Source: Myxococcales bacterium
Lineage (GTDB): Bacteria; Myxococcota_A; Bradymonadia; UBA7976; UBA1532
Length of the DNA stretch: 64,000 bases
Assembly (NCBI GenBank): GCA_020633555.1
Contig: JACKDL010000023.1
Location: forward strand, 1 to 64,000
Direction of reading: 5' to 3'
Made by a program: the position numbers and the translations under genes. Of the stretch, positions 1-8,059 are shown piece after piece; position 1 is the stretch's first letter; the number at the start of each line of letters is the position of its first letter. Below the pieces are notes generated by a model, which saw only the letters and a program-made list of their open reading frames with translations, ran no database searches and was not told the DNA's origin.

Positions 1-59
1 AGCACGGCTGCGAGAACATCCTGGTGGCGGGCGCCCTGCTGGGATCGGGGGAGGGCTAG
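1..59 (+). CDS. C-terminal end of a probable PTS EIIA (mannose-family) protein, cut by the window edge
   Basis: Only the last 18 residues are present, ending in GALLGSGEG before a TAG at 57-59. The next gene starts 4 bases later and encodes the EIIB of a mannose/sorbose-type PTS, so the usual order EIIA-EIIB-EIIC-EIID makes EIIA the likeliest identity. The visible tail carries no diagnostic residue, so this is an inference from context. Confidence 0.45.
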   Translation, partial: HGCENILVAGALLGSGEG

Positions 60-62
60 CCC

Positions 63-533
63 ATGAACCCGTACATCCGGGTCGACAACCGCCTGGTGCA
101 CGGCCAGATCATCGCCACCTGGATGCCCCACCTGCGCCTGCAGCGGTTCGTGGTCGCGGGGGACGGCGTGCCCGCCAACACCCTGCAGACCACCATGTTC
201 CGCATGGCCATCCCGGGCGAGGTCGAGCTCGACGCGCTGACCATCGCCGACGCCGGCCGCTTCCTGGCCCGGCGGCAGTACGGCGAGCAGAAGACCATGG
301 TGCTGCTCGAGAGCGTGCAGGACGCCGTGCGCCTGTTCGCCGAGGCCCCCTTCGGCCACCTGAACCTGGGCAACGTGCACCACGGCCCGGGGCGGCAGGC
401 GGTCACCGACGCCGTGTACCTGGGGCCCGAAGACTACACCGCCCTGGGGCAGCTCGCCCGCCGCGGCGTGCGCGTCGAGGTGCGCAGCCTGCCCAGCGAG
501 ACCCCCATCGATCTGACCGCGAAGCTGCGCTAG
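63..533 (+). CDS. PTS system mannose/sorbose-family EIIB component
   Basis: This is the cytoplasmic phosphocarrier of a mannose-type PTS: it takes phosphate from EIIA on a histidine and passes it to substrate at EIIC/EIID. The 156-residue protein opens with the family signature IRVDNRLVHGQI; His13 in LVHGQ is the expected phosphorylation site. The length is typical for EIIB of this family. It starts 4 bases after the upstream stop and is followed by EIIC after 4 bases, so it sits in the middle of an operon. In Myxococcota such PTS sets often look regulatory, and no sugar-metabolism gene is adjacent, so the substrate is unknown. Confidence 0.88.
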   Translation: MNPYIRVDNRLVHGQIIATWMPHLRLQRFVVAGDGVPANTLQTTMFRMAIPGEVELDALTIADAGRFLARRQYGEQKTMVLLESVQDAVRLFAEAPFGHLNLGNVHHGPGRQAVTDAVYLGPEDYTALGQLARRGVRVEVRSLPSETPIDLTAKLR

Positions 534-537
534 CGCC

Positions 538-1257
538 GTGCTCGCGCTGCTGGCCGATCTGGGCTTGCTCGCCCTGCTGGGCGGGCTCTTCGGCCTGGAC
601 CGGCGCGCCGCCTTCCAGCTCATGCTCAGCCAGCCCATCGTGGCCGTACCCGCCCTGTCGTTGGTGTTCGGCCACCGCCCCGAGGCGGTGTGGCTGGGCT
701 GCGTGCTCCAGCTCCTGTGGATGTCGGCGGTGCTCTATGGCGCCAACACCCCGCCCAACGAGACGGTGGGCGCCCTGACCAGCGCGGGCATCGCCCTGCT
801 GTACGGCCGCCACATCGGCCCGGTGGACGACGCCGTGCTGGCGCTGGCGGTGCTGCTGGGGGCGCCCACGGCGCTGCTGGGGCGGGCCGCCGACCAGCGG
901 CTCGACCGAGCGGGCCTGGCGCTGGCCGCCCGGGCGGACGCCGCGGCCCAGGCGGGGGACCTGCGGGCCTTGGCCCGGGTGCCGCTGGCGGGCCTGCTGC
1001 GGGTCTTCGGCAGCCACGCGGCGCTCATCACGGTGGGCACCGGCCTGGGGCTGCTGGTGGCCTGGGGCCTGCGGGCCGCCATCGGGCAGACGCTCACCAC
1101 CGGCCTGGCCGCGCTCACCCGCTACGTGGTGCCCGCCCTGGGCCTGGGGGTGACCCTGGCCATGGTGCGCCGCCGCCGCGGCCTGGGCCTGGGCGTCGTG
1201 TTCTTCGTGGTGCTGCTGGTGGTGCTGGGCGAGCTGGAGCCGGGGGCGCTGCCGTGA
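538..1257 (+). CDS. PTS system mannose/sorbose-family EIIC membrane component
   Basis: Integral membrane permease subunit of the mannose-type PTS. It has 239 residues, mostly hydrophobic, with about six to seven predicted membrane segments. The motif LSQPIVAVPALS, followed by the WMSAVLYGANTPPNE region, matches the sorbose-family EIIC N-terminal half. A GTG start at 538 lies 4 bases after the EIIB stop. The 3' end overlaps the EIID start in a GTGA arrangement, consistent with translational coupling. Length and order match the family. Substrate specificity cannot be read from the sequence. Confidence 0.85.
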   Translation: MLALLADLGLLALLGGLFGLDRRAAFQLMLSQPIVAVPALSLVFGHRPEAVWLGCVLQLLWMSAVLYGANTPPNETVGALTSAGIALLYGRHIGPVDDAVLALAVLLGAPTALLGRAADQRLDRAGLALAARADAAAQAGDLRALARVPLAGLLRVFGSHAALITVGTGLGLLVAWGLRAAIGQTLTTGLAALTRYVVPALGLGVTLAMVRRRRGLGLGVVFFVVLLVVLGELEPGALP

Positions 1258-2060
1258 GTCAGGCCCCCACCCAGGCGGCGTCCCCCGCCCCGCGCATCGG
1301 TCGCTGGACCCTGTGGCGGGTGTTCTGGCGCAGCTTCTTCTTCCTGGCGGCCAGCAACTACGAGCGCATGCAGAACGTGGGCTTCGCGTACGCCATGGCC
1401 CCCGCGCTGGGCAGGCTGTACCAGGGCGAGGCCCTGAAGGCGGCCATGGCCCGCCACCTGGGCTTCTTCAACAGCCACCCCTACCTGGCCGCGGCGGTGC
1501 TGGGCGCCAGCATCCGGCTCGAGGAGCGGGTGGCCGCCGGCGAGCTGCCCCCCGAGATGGTGGTGGGCCTGAAGCGGGTGGCGCAGGGCCCCTTGGCCGC
1601 CATCGGCGACAGCTTCTTCTGGTCGAGCCTGCGTCCCTTCGCCGCGGTGTGGACCATCGGGGGGCTGGCCAGCGGCGTGTTCTGGGCGCCCCTGGCCTTC
1701 CTGGCCCTGTACAACCTGTTCCACATCGGCCTGCGGGCCTACGGCCTGTGGGTGGGCTACCGCGACGCCGAGGGCGTGCTCCCCAAGCTGCAGCAGTTCA
1801 ACCTGGTGAAGCTGGCCGACATGGGCCACTTCGCCCTGGGCGCCTTCAGCGGCGTGCTGGTGGCCCTGTTCGCCGATCAGGCCCGGCGCTCCAGCCTGCC
1901 CCTGGGCGACGGCATCGAGCCCATCCTGATGCTGGCCCTGACGTTGATCTTCTTCTTGAGCATCCGGCGAAAGATGCCGACCATCGGGCTGCTCTTTGGC
2001 GCGAGCCTCGCGCTGCTGGGCTATGTTCTGGTGCTCAACGGCCTGTTCCCCCTGTGGTGA
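1254..2060 (+). CDS. PTS system mannose-family EIID component
   Basis: Second membrane subunit of the mannose-type permease, 268 residues. The N-terminus has the EIID pattern RSFFFLAASNYERMQNVGF, and MARHLGFFNSHPYLA follows at about residue 65; near the middle, AIGDSFFWSSLRP corresponds to the conserved GDS-x-FW motif. The C-terminal half has several hydrophobic segments. The start is the GTG at 1254, which overlaps the EIIC stop (GTGA), so the two subunits are probably coupled in translation. The HPr gene follows after 31 bases. Confidence 0.88.
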   Translation: MSQAPTQAASPAPRIGRWTLWRVFWRSFFFLAASNYERMQNVGFAYAMAPALGRLYQGEALKAAMARHLGFFNSHPYLAAAVLGASIRLEERVAAGELPPEMVVGLKRVAQGPLAAIGDSFFWSSLRPFAAVWTIGGLASGVFWAPLAFLALYNLFHIGLRAYGLWVGYRDAEGVLPKLQQFNLVKLADMGHFALGAFSGVLVALFADQARRSSLPLGDGIEPILMLALTLIFFLSIRRKMPTIGLLFGASLALLGYVLVLNGLFPLW

Positions 2061-2091
2061 GCGCCGTGGACCAACGATCGGAGGACCGCAC

Positions 2092-2367
2092 GTGAGCGAG
2101 GGGATCACCCGCGAGTACACCATCCAGAACCTGCTCGGGCTCCACGCCCGGGCGGCGGCGACCCTGGTGCGGGTGACCAGCCGGTTCGCGTGTGAGGTGT
2201 CCATCGCGCGGGGCAAGCAGGCGGTCAACGGGAAGTCCATCCTGGGGGTGATGACCCTGGCCGCCGCCAAGGGGGCCGTCATCCAGGTCACTTGCGCCGG
2301 CGCCGACGAGGACGCCGCGCAGGCCGCCATCGGCGAGATCATCGAGCAGAAGTTCAACGAGGAGTAG
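2092..2367 (+). CDS. ptsH: Phosphocarrier protein HPr
   Basis: HPr shuttles phosphate from enzyme I to EIIA proteins. The 91-residue protein contains the catalytic GLHARAA motif with His18, and NGKSILGVMTLAA with Ser49 at the position of the regulatory serine that HPr kinase phosphorylates, so both control points are kept. The GTG start at 2092 is preceded by GGAGG at 2080-2084 with good spacing. Enzyme I begins 7 bases after its stop. Having HPr directly downstream of EIIBCD makes this a self-contained PTS operon. Confidence 0.92.
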   Translation: MSEGITREYTIQNLLGLHARAAATLVRVTSRFACEVSIARGKQAVNGKSILGVMTLAAAKGAVIQVTCAGADEDAAQAAIGEIIEQKFNEE

Positions 2368-2374
2368 GCGGTCG

Positions 2375-4159
2375 GTGGCGAAGCCCCATGCCCAGCGCCT
2401 GACGGGCCTCGGGGTCTCGCCCGGCTACGCCATCGGGCGCGCGTGGCTGCTCGATCGCACCCTCAAGATCCCCCGCTACCACATCGACGCCGACGAGGTG
2501 GCCGCCCAGCAGGCGCGCTTCGGCGACGCGGTGGGCCAGGCCGAGGCCCAGATCGAGGAGATCCGCCGCTCGCTCGAAGAGGCGGGCGACGAGCACGGCC
2601 TGATCCTCGAAGCCCACCAGCTCATGCTGCGCGACACCACCCTCACCGAGGGGGTGTGCCAGGCCATCGAGCAGAAGCAGATCAACGCCGAGTGGGCCCT
2701 GCAGAAGGTGGTGCGCGGCCTCAAGCAGATGTTCGACCACATCGAGGACGAGTACTTCCGCGAGCGGCGGGCGGACATCGGCTTCGTGGGCGACCGCCTG
2801 ATGCGGATCCTGGTGGGCAGCGGCCAGGCGGCGCTGAGCCAGATCGACGCCGGCGCCATCGTCATCGCGCAGGACCTGTCGCCGGCCGACACCGCGCTGC
2901 TCGACCGCTCGGCGGTGCTGGGCTTCGCCACCGACGGCGGCGGCAAGACCAGCCACACGGCCATCATGGCCCGCCAGCTCGAGCTGCCCGCGGTGGTGGC
3001 GCTGGAGTCGGTCACCGAGCAGGTGGGCACCGGCGACACGGTGATCATCGACGGGGTGCAGGGCCAGGTGCTGGTCAACCCCGATCCCGAGACCCTGGCG
3101 CACTACCGGCGGCTCCAGCGCGAGTTCATGCAGCGCAAGGCGCAGCTCGACCGGCAGGCCCAGGCCCCCGCCATCACCGCCGACGGGCTGAGCATCACCG
3201 TGCGGGGCAACATCGAGGGCACGGGCGAGGCCGCGAGCGCCCAGGCCGCGGGCGCCGAGGGCGTGGGCCTGTTCCGCACCGAGTACCTGTTCATGAACCG
3301 GGACGTGCTGCCCGATCTGGAGACGCAGCGCCTGGCCTACGAGACGGTGCTGCGTACCGCGGGCGCGGGCGGCGCCACCATCCGCACCCTGGACGTGGGC
3401 GGTGACAAGTTCATCGAGTCGCTGAAGCGCCACGAAGAGCTGAACCCGGTCATGGGCCTGCGGGCCATCCGCTTCTGCCTGCAGCAGCAGGACCTGTTCC
3501 GCACCCAGCTCGAGGCCCTGCTGCGGGCGGCCCCGGCGGGCGCGCTGCGGATCATGGTGCCGCTCATCAGCGGGCTGGAAGAGGTGGACGCGGTGCAGGC
3601 CCTGGTGGCCGACGTGCGCGCGGGCCTGGAGGCGCAGGGGGTGACCGTGCCCCCCGTGCCGCTGGGCATCATGATCGAGCTGCCCAGCGCCGCGGCGCTG
3701 GCCGACGTGCTGGCCGAGCACGTGGACTTCTTCAGCATCGGCACCAACGACCTCATCCAGTACACGCTGGCCATCGACCGGGCCAACGAGCAGGTGGCCC
3801 ACCTGTACCGCCCGCTGCACCCGGCGGTGCTGCGTCAGCTCGAGTTCGTCGTCCGCGCCGCCGGCGCCGCCGGCATCCCCGTGGCCATGTGCGGCGAGAT
3901 GGCGGGCGACCCCTTTTACGTGCCCGTGCTGCTGGGCCTGGGCCTGCGCGAGCTGTCCATGAACCCCGCCGCGGTGCCCGCCGTGAAGGCGGTGTGCCGG
4001 GCCCTGGACAGCGGCGCCTGCCGGGCGCTCTACCAGGAGCTGCGGGGCCTGCACCGGGCCGACGAGGTGCGGGCTCGGCTGGTGGAATGGTGGATCGATG
4101 CGGATCTGGGCGACCGCCTGCCGCCGGAGATCCACGACGTTCAGCACCGGCGAGCTTGA
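2375..4159 (+). CDS. ptsI: Phosphoenolpyruvate-protein phosphotransferase (PTS enzyme I)
   Basis: Enzyme I autophosphorylates from phosphoenolpyruvate and charges HPr. The 594-residue length is normal for the family. The phospho-histidine lies in GGKTSHTAIMARQ (His194). The C-terminal PEP-binding barrel shows GVGLFRTEYLFMNR, TLDVGGDKF, NPVMGLRAIRF, and the signature FFSIGTNDLIQYTLAIDR followed by CGEMAGD. The GTG start at 2375 lies 7 bases after ptsH. It is the last gene of the PTS operon. No extra N-terminal GAF domain is present, so it is ordinary EI rather than EI-Ntr. Confidence 0.95.
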   Translation: MAKPHAQRLTGLGVSPGYAIGRAWLLDRTLKIPRYHIDADEVAAQQARFGDAVGQAEAQIEEIRRSLEEAGDEHGLILEAHQLMLRDTTLTEGVCQAIEQKQINAEWALQKVVRGLKQMFDHIEDEYFRERRADIGFVGDRLMRILVGSGQAALSQIDAGAIVIAQDLSPADTALLDRSAVLGFATDGGGKTSHTAIMARQLELPAVVALESVTEQVGTGDTVIIDGVQGQVLVNPDPETLAHYRRLQREFMQRKAQLDRQAQAPAITADGLSITVRGNIEGTGEAASAQAAGAEGVGLFRTEYLFMNRDVLPDLETQRLAYETVLRTAGAGGATIRTLDVGGDKFIESLKRHEELNPVMGLRAIRFCLQQQDLFRTQLEALLRAAPAGALRIMVPLISGLEEVDAVQALVADVRAGLEAQGVTVPPVPLGIMIELPSAAALADVLAEHVDFFSIGTNDLIQYTLAIDRANEQVAHLYRPLHPAVLRQLEFVVRAAGAAGIPVAMCGEMAGDPFYVPVLLGLGLRELSMNPAAVPAVKAVCRALDSGACRALYQELRGLHRADEVRARLVEWWIDADLGDRLPPEIHDVQHRRA

Positions 4160-4185
4160 CGCCAGCGGCACTCGCCGCTAGCTTC
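4157..4185 (+). promoter_or_regulatory. Sigma-70-like promoter for the zinc-ribbon gene
   Basis: TTGACG at 4157-4162 and TAGCTT at 4180-4185 are separated by 17 bases. The -35 box overlaps the ptsI stop codon. A small inverted repeat AGCGGC-actc-GCCGCT (4165-4170/4175-4180) occupies the spacer. It points at the start codon at 4239 and gives that small gene its own promoter. Confidence 0.55.
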
Positions 4186-4238
4186 CCGGGCCCGAACGCC
4201 CATGTGGGCCCTCAGACCCGTGTGATTGGAGAAGCGCC

Positions 4239-4415
4239 ATGGGGACTCGTCCCGCCAAGCTGGCCATTCGTACCGACCGTGACGCCGGCCGCAACAAGGA
4301 GTGCCCCTCCTGCGGCAACCCGAAGATGGTCGTGGTGAAGTTCGTTCGCCACTCGAAGCCCAGCGGCTTCTTCTGGCTGTGCGACAAGTGCAACTACGAG
4401 GTCTCCACCCGCTGA
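4239..4415 (+). CDS. Small zinc-ribbon protein (58 residues)
   Basis: The 58-residue product reads MGTRPAKLAIR at the start and carries two CxxC knuckles, CPSCG at residues 23-27 and CDKC about 26 residues later, the spacing of a rubredoxin-like zinc ribbon. No catalytic residues are evident, so a nucleic-acid or protein-binding role is possible but not shown. A well-formed promoter lies upstream and a 9-bp hairpin lies directly downstream, so it looks like a real, separately transcribed gene rather than a chance frame. The function is unknown. Confidence 0.75.
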   Translation: MGTRPAKLAIRTDRDAGRNKECPSCGNPKMVVVKFVRHSKPSGFFWLCDKCNYEVSTR

Positions 4416-4424
4416 GGGTGGCCT

Positions 4425-4445
4425 CGGGCCCTCTGGGAGGGCCCG
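4425..4445. terminator. Bidirectional hairpin between the zinc-ribbon gene and oleD
   Basis: CGGGCCCTC (4425-4433) pairs perfectly with GAGGGCCCG (4437-4445) around a 3-base loop. It lies between two converging genes. There is only a weak T-run (GTTGT), so termination strength is uncertain. Confidence 0.5.
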
Positions 4446-4462
4446 GTTGTGCTTGAGGGCCT

Positions 4463-5461
4463 TCAGCCCTGCGCGCCCACCTGGAAGCTGGCCTTCAGGC
4501 GGGCGAAGCCTTCCTCGATCGACACCGTGGGCGTCCAGCCCAGGTCGCGCTTCGTCGCGCCGATGTCGTAGTAGTGCGCCGTGCCGAGCTGGCGGGCCAC
4601 GAAGCGCGTCATCAGCGGCTCGTCCGTGCGGCCGAGCAGGCGCCACAGCCCCTCGAGCACCGCACCGGCGGCGTAGGCCACCCGCGGCGACACGCTCTGT
4701 TCGCAGGGGGGCAGGCCCGCGGCCGCCAGGATGCCGTTGATGATCTCGGCCTGCGGGCGGGGGTCGTCGTTGGTCACGAAGTACGGCTTGCCCGCGCAGG
4801 CCGCCCCCGGCGCCAGCGCGTCGGCCGCCGCCAGGTGGGCCGCCGCGGCGTTGTCGATGTAGACCGTGTCCACCGGCTTCCTGCCGCCCCCCACCAGCTT
4901 CAGCTTGCCCAGCCGCGCCCGGTCGACGATGCGCGGGATCAGGTGGTTGTCCCCCGGCCCCCAGATGAGGTGCGGCCGCAGGGCCACCGTCAGCAGCCCG
5001 TCGCCGTTGGCCGCCAGCACCGCCTGCTCGGCGGCTGCCTTGGTGGCGGGGTAGTGGGCGTGGAACTTCGCCGGGTAGGGCGCGGTGTGATCCACCCCCT
5101 CCAGATCGCCGCCGGCGTGAATGACGCTGGGGGTGCTGGTGTAGACCAGCTTGCCCACGCCGTGGGCCCGGCAGCCGGCCAGCACGTTCAGGGTGCCGGT
5201 GACGTTGGTGTCATGGAACACCTGATAGGGGCCCCACACCCCCGGCAGGGCCGCCACGTGGAACACCACGTCCTGCCCCGCGCAGGCGGCGGCCACGGCC
5301 GCGGCGTCCTTCACGTCCCCCCGCAGGGCGCGCACGCCCTTGGCCGCCAGGGCCGGGTAGTCGCCGCGGGCGAAGCTGGTGACCTGGGCCCCCCGGGCCA
5401 GGAGCTGGTCGACGATGGCTCCCCCCAGGAAGCCGCCCCCGCCGGTGACGAGCGCCTTCAT
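4463..5461 (-). CDS. oleD: OleD: NAD(P)H-dependent 2-alkyl-3-oxoalkanoate reductase
   Basis: OleD reduces the beta-keto acid made by OleA to a beta-hydroxy acid in long-chain olefin synthesis. The 332-residue extended SDR protein starts with the nucleotide-binding motif TGGGGFLGG (residues 6-14). It has a catalytic Y-x3-K at Tyr137/Lys141 (HYPATK), with STP at 109-111 supplying the active serine/threonine. FHVAALPGVWGPY and RPHLIWGPGD are typical of 3-beta-HSD-like reductases. Its ATG overlaps the OleC stop (ATGA), and OleC, OleB and OleA lie immediately upstream, which fixes the role. Confidence 0.9.
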   Translation of the reverse strand: MKALVTGGGGFLGGAIVDQLLARGAQVTSFARGDYPALAAKGVRALRGDVKDAAAVAAACAGQDVVFHVAALPGVWGPYQVFHDTNVTGTLNVLAGCRAHGVGKLVYTSTPSVIHAGGDLEGVDHTAPYPAKFHAHYPATKAAAEQAVLAANGDGLLTVALRPHLIWGPGDNHLIPRIVDRARLGKLKLVGGGRKPVDTVYIDNAAAAHLAAADALAPGAACAGKPYFVTNDDPRPQAEIINGILAAAGLPPCEQSVSPRVAYAAGAVLEGLWRLLGRTDEPLMTRFVARQLGTAHYYDIGATKRDLGWTPTVSIEEGFARLKASFQVGAQG

Positions 5462-7119
5462 GCGATGCCCTTCGTGGCGGCCCACTGCGCCAGCAGGGGC
5501 CGGTTGATCTTGGCGTTGTGGCGGATGTCCACGGGGAACGGCCCATGCTCCAGGAAGTGCTCGATGACCCGGGTGTGCGCGAACTTCGCCGCGATGGCCT
5601 TCAGCTCGGGCACCAACGCCTCGAACGGGATCTTCGGGGCCTCGGGCTCCCGCTCGATGATCAGCACCGGGATCTGCGCGCCCGGCGCCCCCACCCCCAC
5701 CAGCGCCGAGCGGAACACGGCGGGGTGGGTGTTGAAGGGCAGCTCGCAGGCCACGGGGTACATGTCGCCGTGGGCGGCCTGCACGCGGTGGCTCTTGCGG
5801 CCGCAGAACCAGATCCGGCCCTGGGCGTCCAGGTAGCCCACGTCGCCCATGCGGTGGCGCAGGCGTCCGTCGGCGTGGCGGATCTTCGCCTGGGCCGTGC
5901 TCTCGTCGCGCCCGAAGTAGCGCTCGGTGGTGGTGGGGCCCAGCACGGTGATCTCGCCCATCTGGCCCACGGGCACCTCGAGGTCGGCGCGCCACTCGGC
6001 GATGGGCTCGTCGGTGATGCGGATCACCCGCACGTCGTTGGGGGCCACCGGGTGGCCCACGCAGACGCCGGCGCCCCGCTCGCTGGCGGCCCAGGTCTCG
6101 CCCAGGATGGCCCCCGAGTCCAGGGTGGCCACGGGCAGGTTCTCGGTGGCGCCGTAGGGCGTGTGCACCTGGGCGTCGGGCGGCAGGCCGTCCAGGAAGC
6201 GCTGCATGATGGGGCCGGGCACGGGCGCGCCGGCCGAGATCACCCGCCTCAGGGTGTCGAGCTTCGCGCCGGTGCGCTGCACATGCCGCCCCACGGTGTT
6301 CAGCACCGCCGGCGAGCCGAACATGTTGGTGGCGCCGAAGCGGCGGGCGATGTCGAACAGGTGCTCGGGATCCACCTTCGCGGGCCGGGTGAAGTCCATC
6401 TTCGGGATCACGGTGGTCATGCCCAGCGCGGGGTCGAACAGGGCGAACAGCGGGAAGGTGGGCAGGTCCACCTCGCCCGGCTGGATGCCGTAGGCGTCGC
6501 GGATCAGGTCCACCTGGGCCAGGAAGTGCCGGTGCTGGTACTCCACGCCCTTGGGCACGCCGGTGCTGCCGCTGGTGAACAGGATGGCCGCCATGTCGGT
6601 GGGCTTCGTGGGCGCCATGAAGGGCCCCTGCCCCGCCGCCTGGCCCCGGGCCCGCACGGCCTTCAGGGTGGTGCCCCCCCAGAAGAGCCGCGGCCCGACG
6701 GTGACGTGGACGCGCAGGGTGGCCTTGGCCCAGCCGAACAGCAGCCGGGCCACGTGGGCCGCGGGGATGCCGATGAAGGCCGTGGGCTGGGCCTCGCCCA
6801 GGCAGGTCTTCAGGTGCTTCAGCCCGATGCCGGGGTCGATCATCACCGGCACGGCGCCGGCCTTGAACAGCCCGAACACCAGCGCGAAGAACTCGCGGCT
6901 GGGCTTCACCATCAAGGCCGTGCGCACCCCCGGGCCCACGCCGATGGCGGTGAGCCCCCGGGCGATCTCGTCGCTCGCCCGGTCCAGCTCGGCGTAGGTC
7001 ATGGGCAGGTAGCGCGGCTTGCCGCCCTGGGTGCCCTCGGGCACCTGCAGGGCCACGGCCTCGGGCCGCTCGGCGGCCAGCCGCGGCAGCGCGGTGGCGA
7101 TGTTGGCCACGTCGTTCAT
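5458..7119 (-). CDS. oleC: OleC: AMP-dependent beta-lactone synthetase
   Basis: OleC uses ATP to close the beta-hydroxy acid into a cis-beta-lactone, the precursor of the olefin. The protein is an ANL-superfamily adenylating enzyme of 553 residues. The ATP-binding loop FTSGSTGVPK is at 181-190, PYGATE lies in the middle, and GDVGYLDAQGRIWFCGRKSH forms the hinge/C-terminal region. The start is the ATG at 7119, preceded by GGGAGGGGG. An upstream in-frame start 15 codons earlier lacks such a site. The gap to oleB is 61 bases; oleD follows with a 4-base overlap. Confidence 0.92.
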   Translation of the reverse strand: MNDVANIATALPRLAAERPEAVALQVPEGTQGGKPRYLPMTYAELDRASDEIARGLTAIGVGPGVRTALMVKPSREFFALVFGLFKAGAVPVMIDPGIGLKHLKTCLGEAQPTAFIGIPAAHVARLLFGWAKATLRVHVTVGPRLFWGGTTLKAVRARGQAAGQGPFMAPTKPTDMAAILFTSGSTGVPKGVEYQHRHFLAQVDLIRDAYGIQPGEVDLPTFPLFALFDPALGMTTVIPKMDFTRPAKVDPEHLFDIARRFGATNMFGSPAVLNTVGRHVQRTGAKLDTLRRVISAGAPVPGPIMQRFLDGLPPDAQVHTPYGATENLPVATLDSGAILGETWAASERGAGVCVGHPVAPNDVRVIRITDEPIAEWRADLEVPVGQMGEITVLGPTTTERYFGRDESTAQAKIRHADGRLRHRMGDVGYLDAQGRIWFCGRKSHRVQAAHGDMYPVACELPFNTHPAVFRSALVGVGAPGAQIPVLIIEREPEAPKIPFEALVPELKAIAAKFAHTRVIEHFLEHGPFPVDIRHNAKINRPLLAQWAATKGIA

Positions 7120-7180
7120 GGGACCCCCTCCCAGGGACGGCTCAGCGGATGATGATGGTGGCACCGGCCGGGCGCCCGGC

Positions 7181-8059
7181 TCAGCCCAGGAACTCGACGA
7201 GCAAGGGCAGGACCCGGTCGCGGGCGTCCTCGATGACGTAGTGCCCGGCGTCCTCGAAGCGGTGCGCCGTGGCGTGGGGCATCAGCGCCAGGAAGCGGTC
7301 GAGGAAGGCCTTGTCGAACACGAAGTCCTTCATGCCCCACAGCAGCAGGGTGGGCTTGTCGGCCAACACGCCGTCGGCCAGGGCCTGCTCGCAGGCGGCC
7401 ACCACGGCGTAGGCCGGATCCTCGGGCCCCAGCGGGATGTCCTGCACGAAGCGCAGGGTGGCGATGCGATCGGCCCACGAGTCGTAGGGCGCCGTCAGGC
7501 CCTGGCGCACGTTCTTGGGCAGCGGCTGCGTCACCGCCAGCCGGGTGGCCCCCGCGCTGAAGGCGTTGAAGCCGCGCACCAGCAGCGCGCCCAGCTTGCT
7601 GTCGCGGGCCAGCCGCAGGGTGCCCGGGAGCTTCTGGCCCTTGGGGTTGGTGAAGGCGCCCGTGTTCAGCAGCGCCAGCCGCCCCACCCGCTGCGGGTGC
7701 TGGGTGGCCCAGCTCGTGGCGATCATCCCGCCCCAGTCGTGGGCCACCAGATCCACCTGGTCCAGGCCCAGGTGGTCGATGAGCCGCCCCAGATCCTCGA
7801 CGCGCCGCTGCAGGGTGTAGGTGTAGCGGTCGTCCCCCGGCTTGTCCGACTTGCCGCAGCCGATGTGATCCAGGGCGACGCAGCGGCGGGTGCCCTGCAG
7901 GGCCTTGATGGCCTCGCGCCAGTAGAAGGACCAGGTGGGGTTGCCGTGCACGAACACCACGGGGCGGCCCTGGCCCTCGTCCACGTAGTGCAGCCGCAGC
8001 CCGTCCACGTCGAGCCAGTGCTCGGCGAAGGGGTACAGCGCGGGATCCACCGCCCTCAC
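7181..8059 (-). CDS. oleB: OleB: alpha/beta-hydrolase beta-lactone decarboxylase
   Basis: OleB belongs to the haloalkane-dehalogenase-like alpha/beta-hydrolases and splits the beta-lactone into olefin and CO2. In the 292-residue protein the oxyanion loop HGNPTW is at 39-44 and the nucleophile Asp108 in VAHDWGG takes the dehalogenase position. The catalytic His273 is in AGHYVIED, and Asp245 is a candidate acid. The GTG start at 8059 overlaps the oleA stop (GTGA). In some lineages OleB is fused to OleC; here it is separate. A haloalkane dehalogenase would look similar, but the cluster decides the call. Confidence 0.9.
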   Translation of the reverse strand: MRAVDPALYPFAEHWLDVDGLRLHYVDEGQGRPVVFVHGNPTWSFYWREAIKALQGTRRCVALDHIGCGKSDKPGDDRYTYTLQRRVEDLGRLIDHLGLDQVDLVAHDWGGMIATSWATQHPQRVGRLALLNTGAFTNPKGQKLPGTLRLARDSKLGALLVRGFNAFSAGATRLAVTQPLPKNVRQGLTAPYDSWADRIATLRFVQDIPLGPEDPAYAVVAACEQALADGVLADKPTLLLWGMKDFVFDKAFLDRFLALMPHATAHRFEDAGHYVIEDARDRVLPLLVEFLG

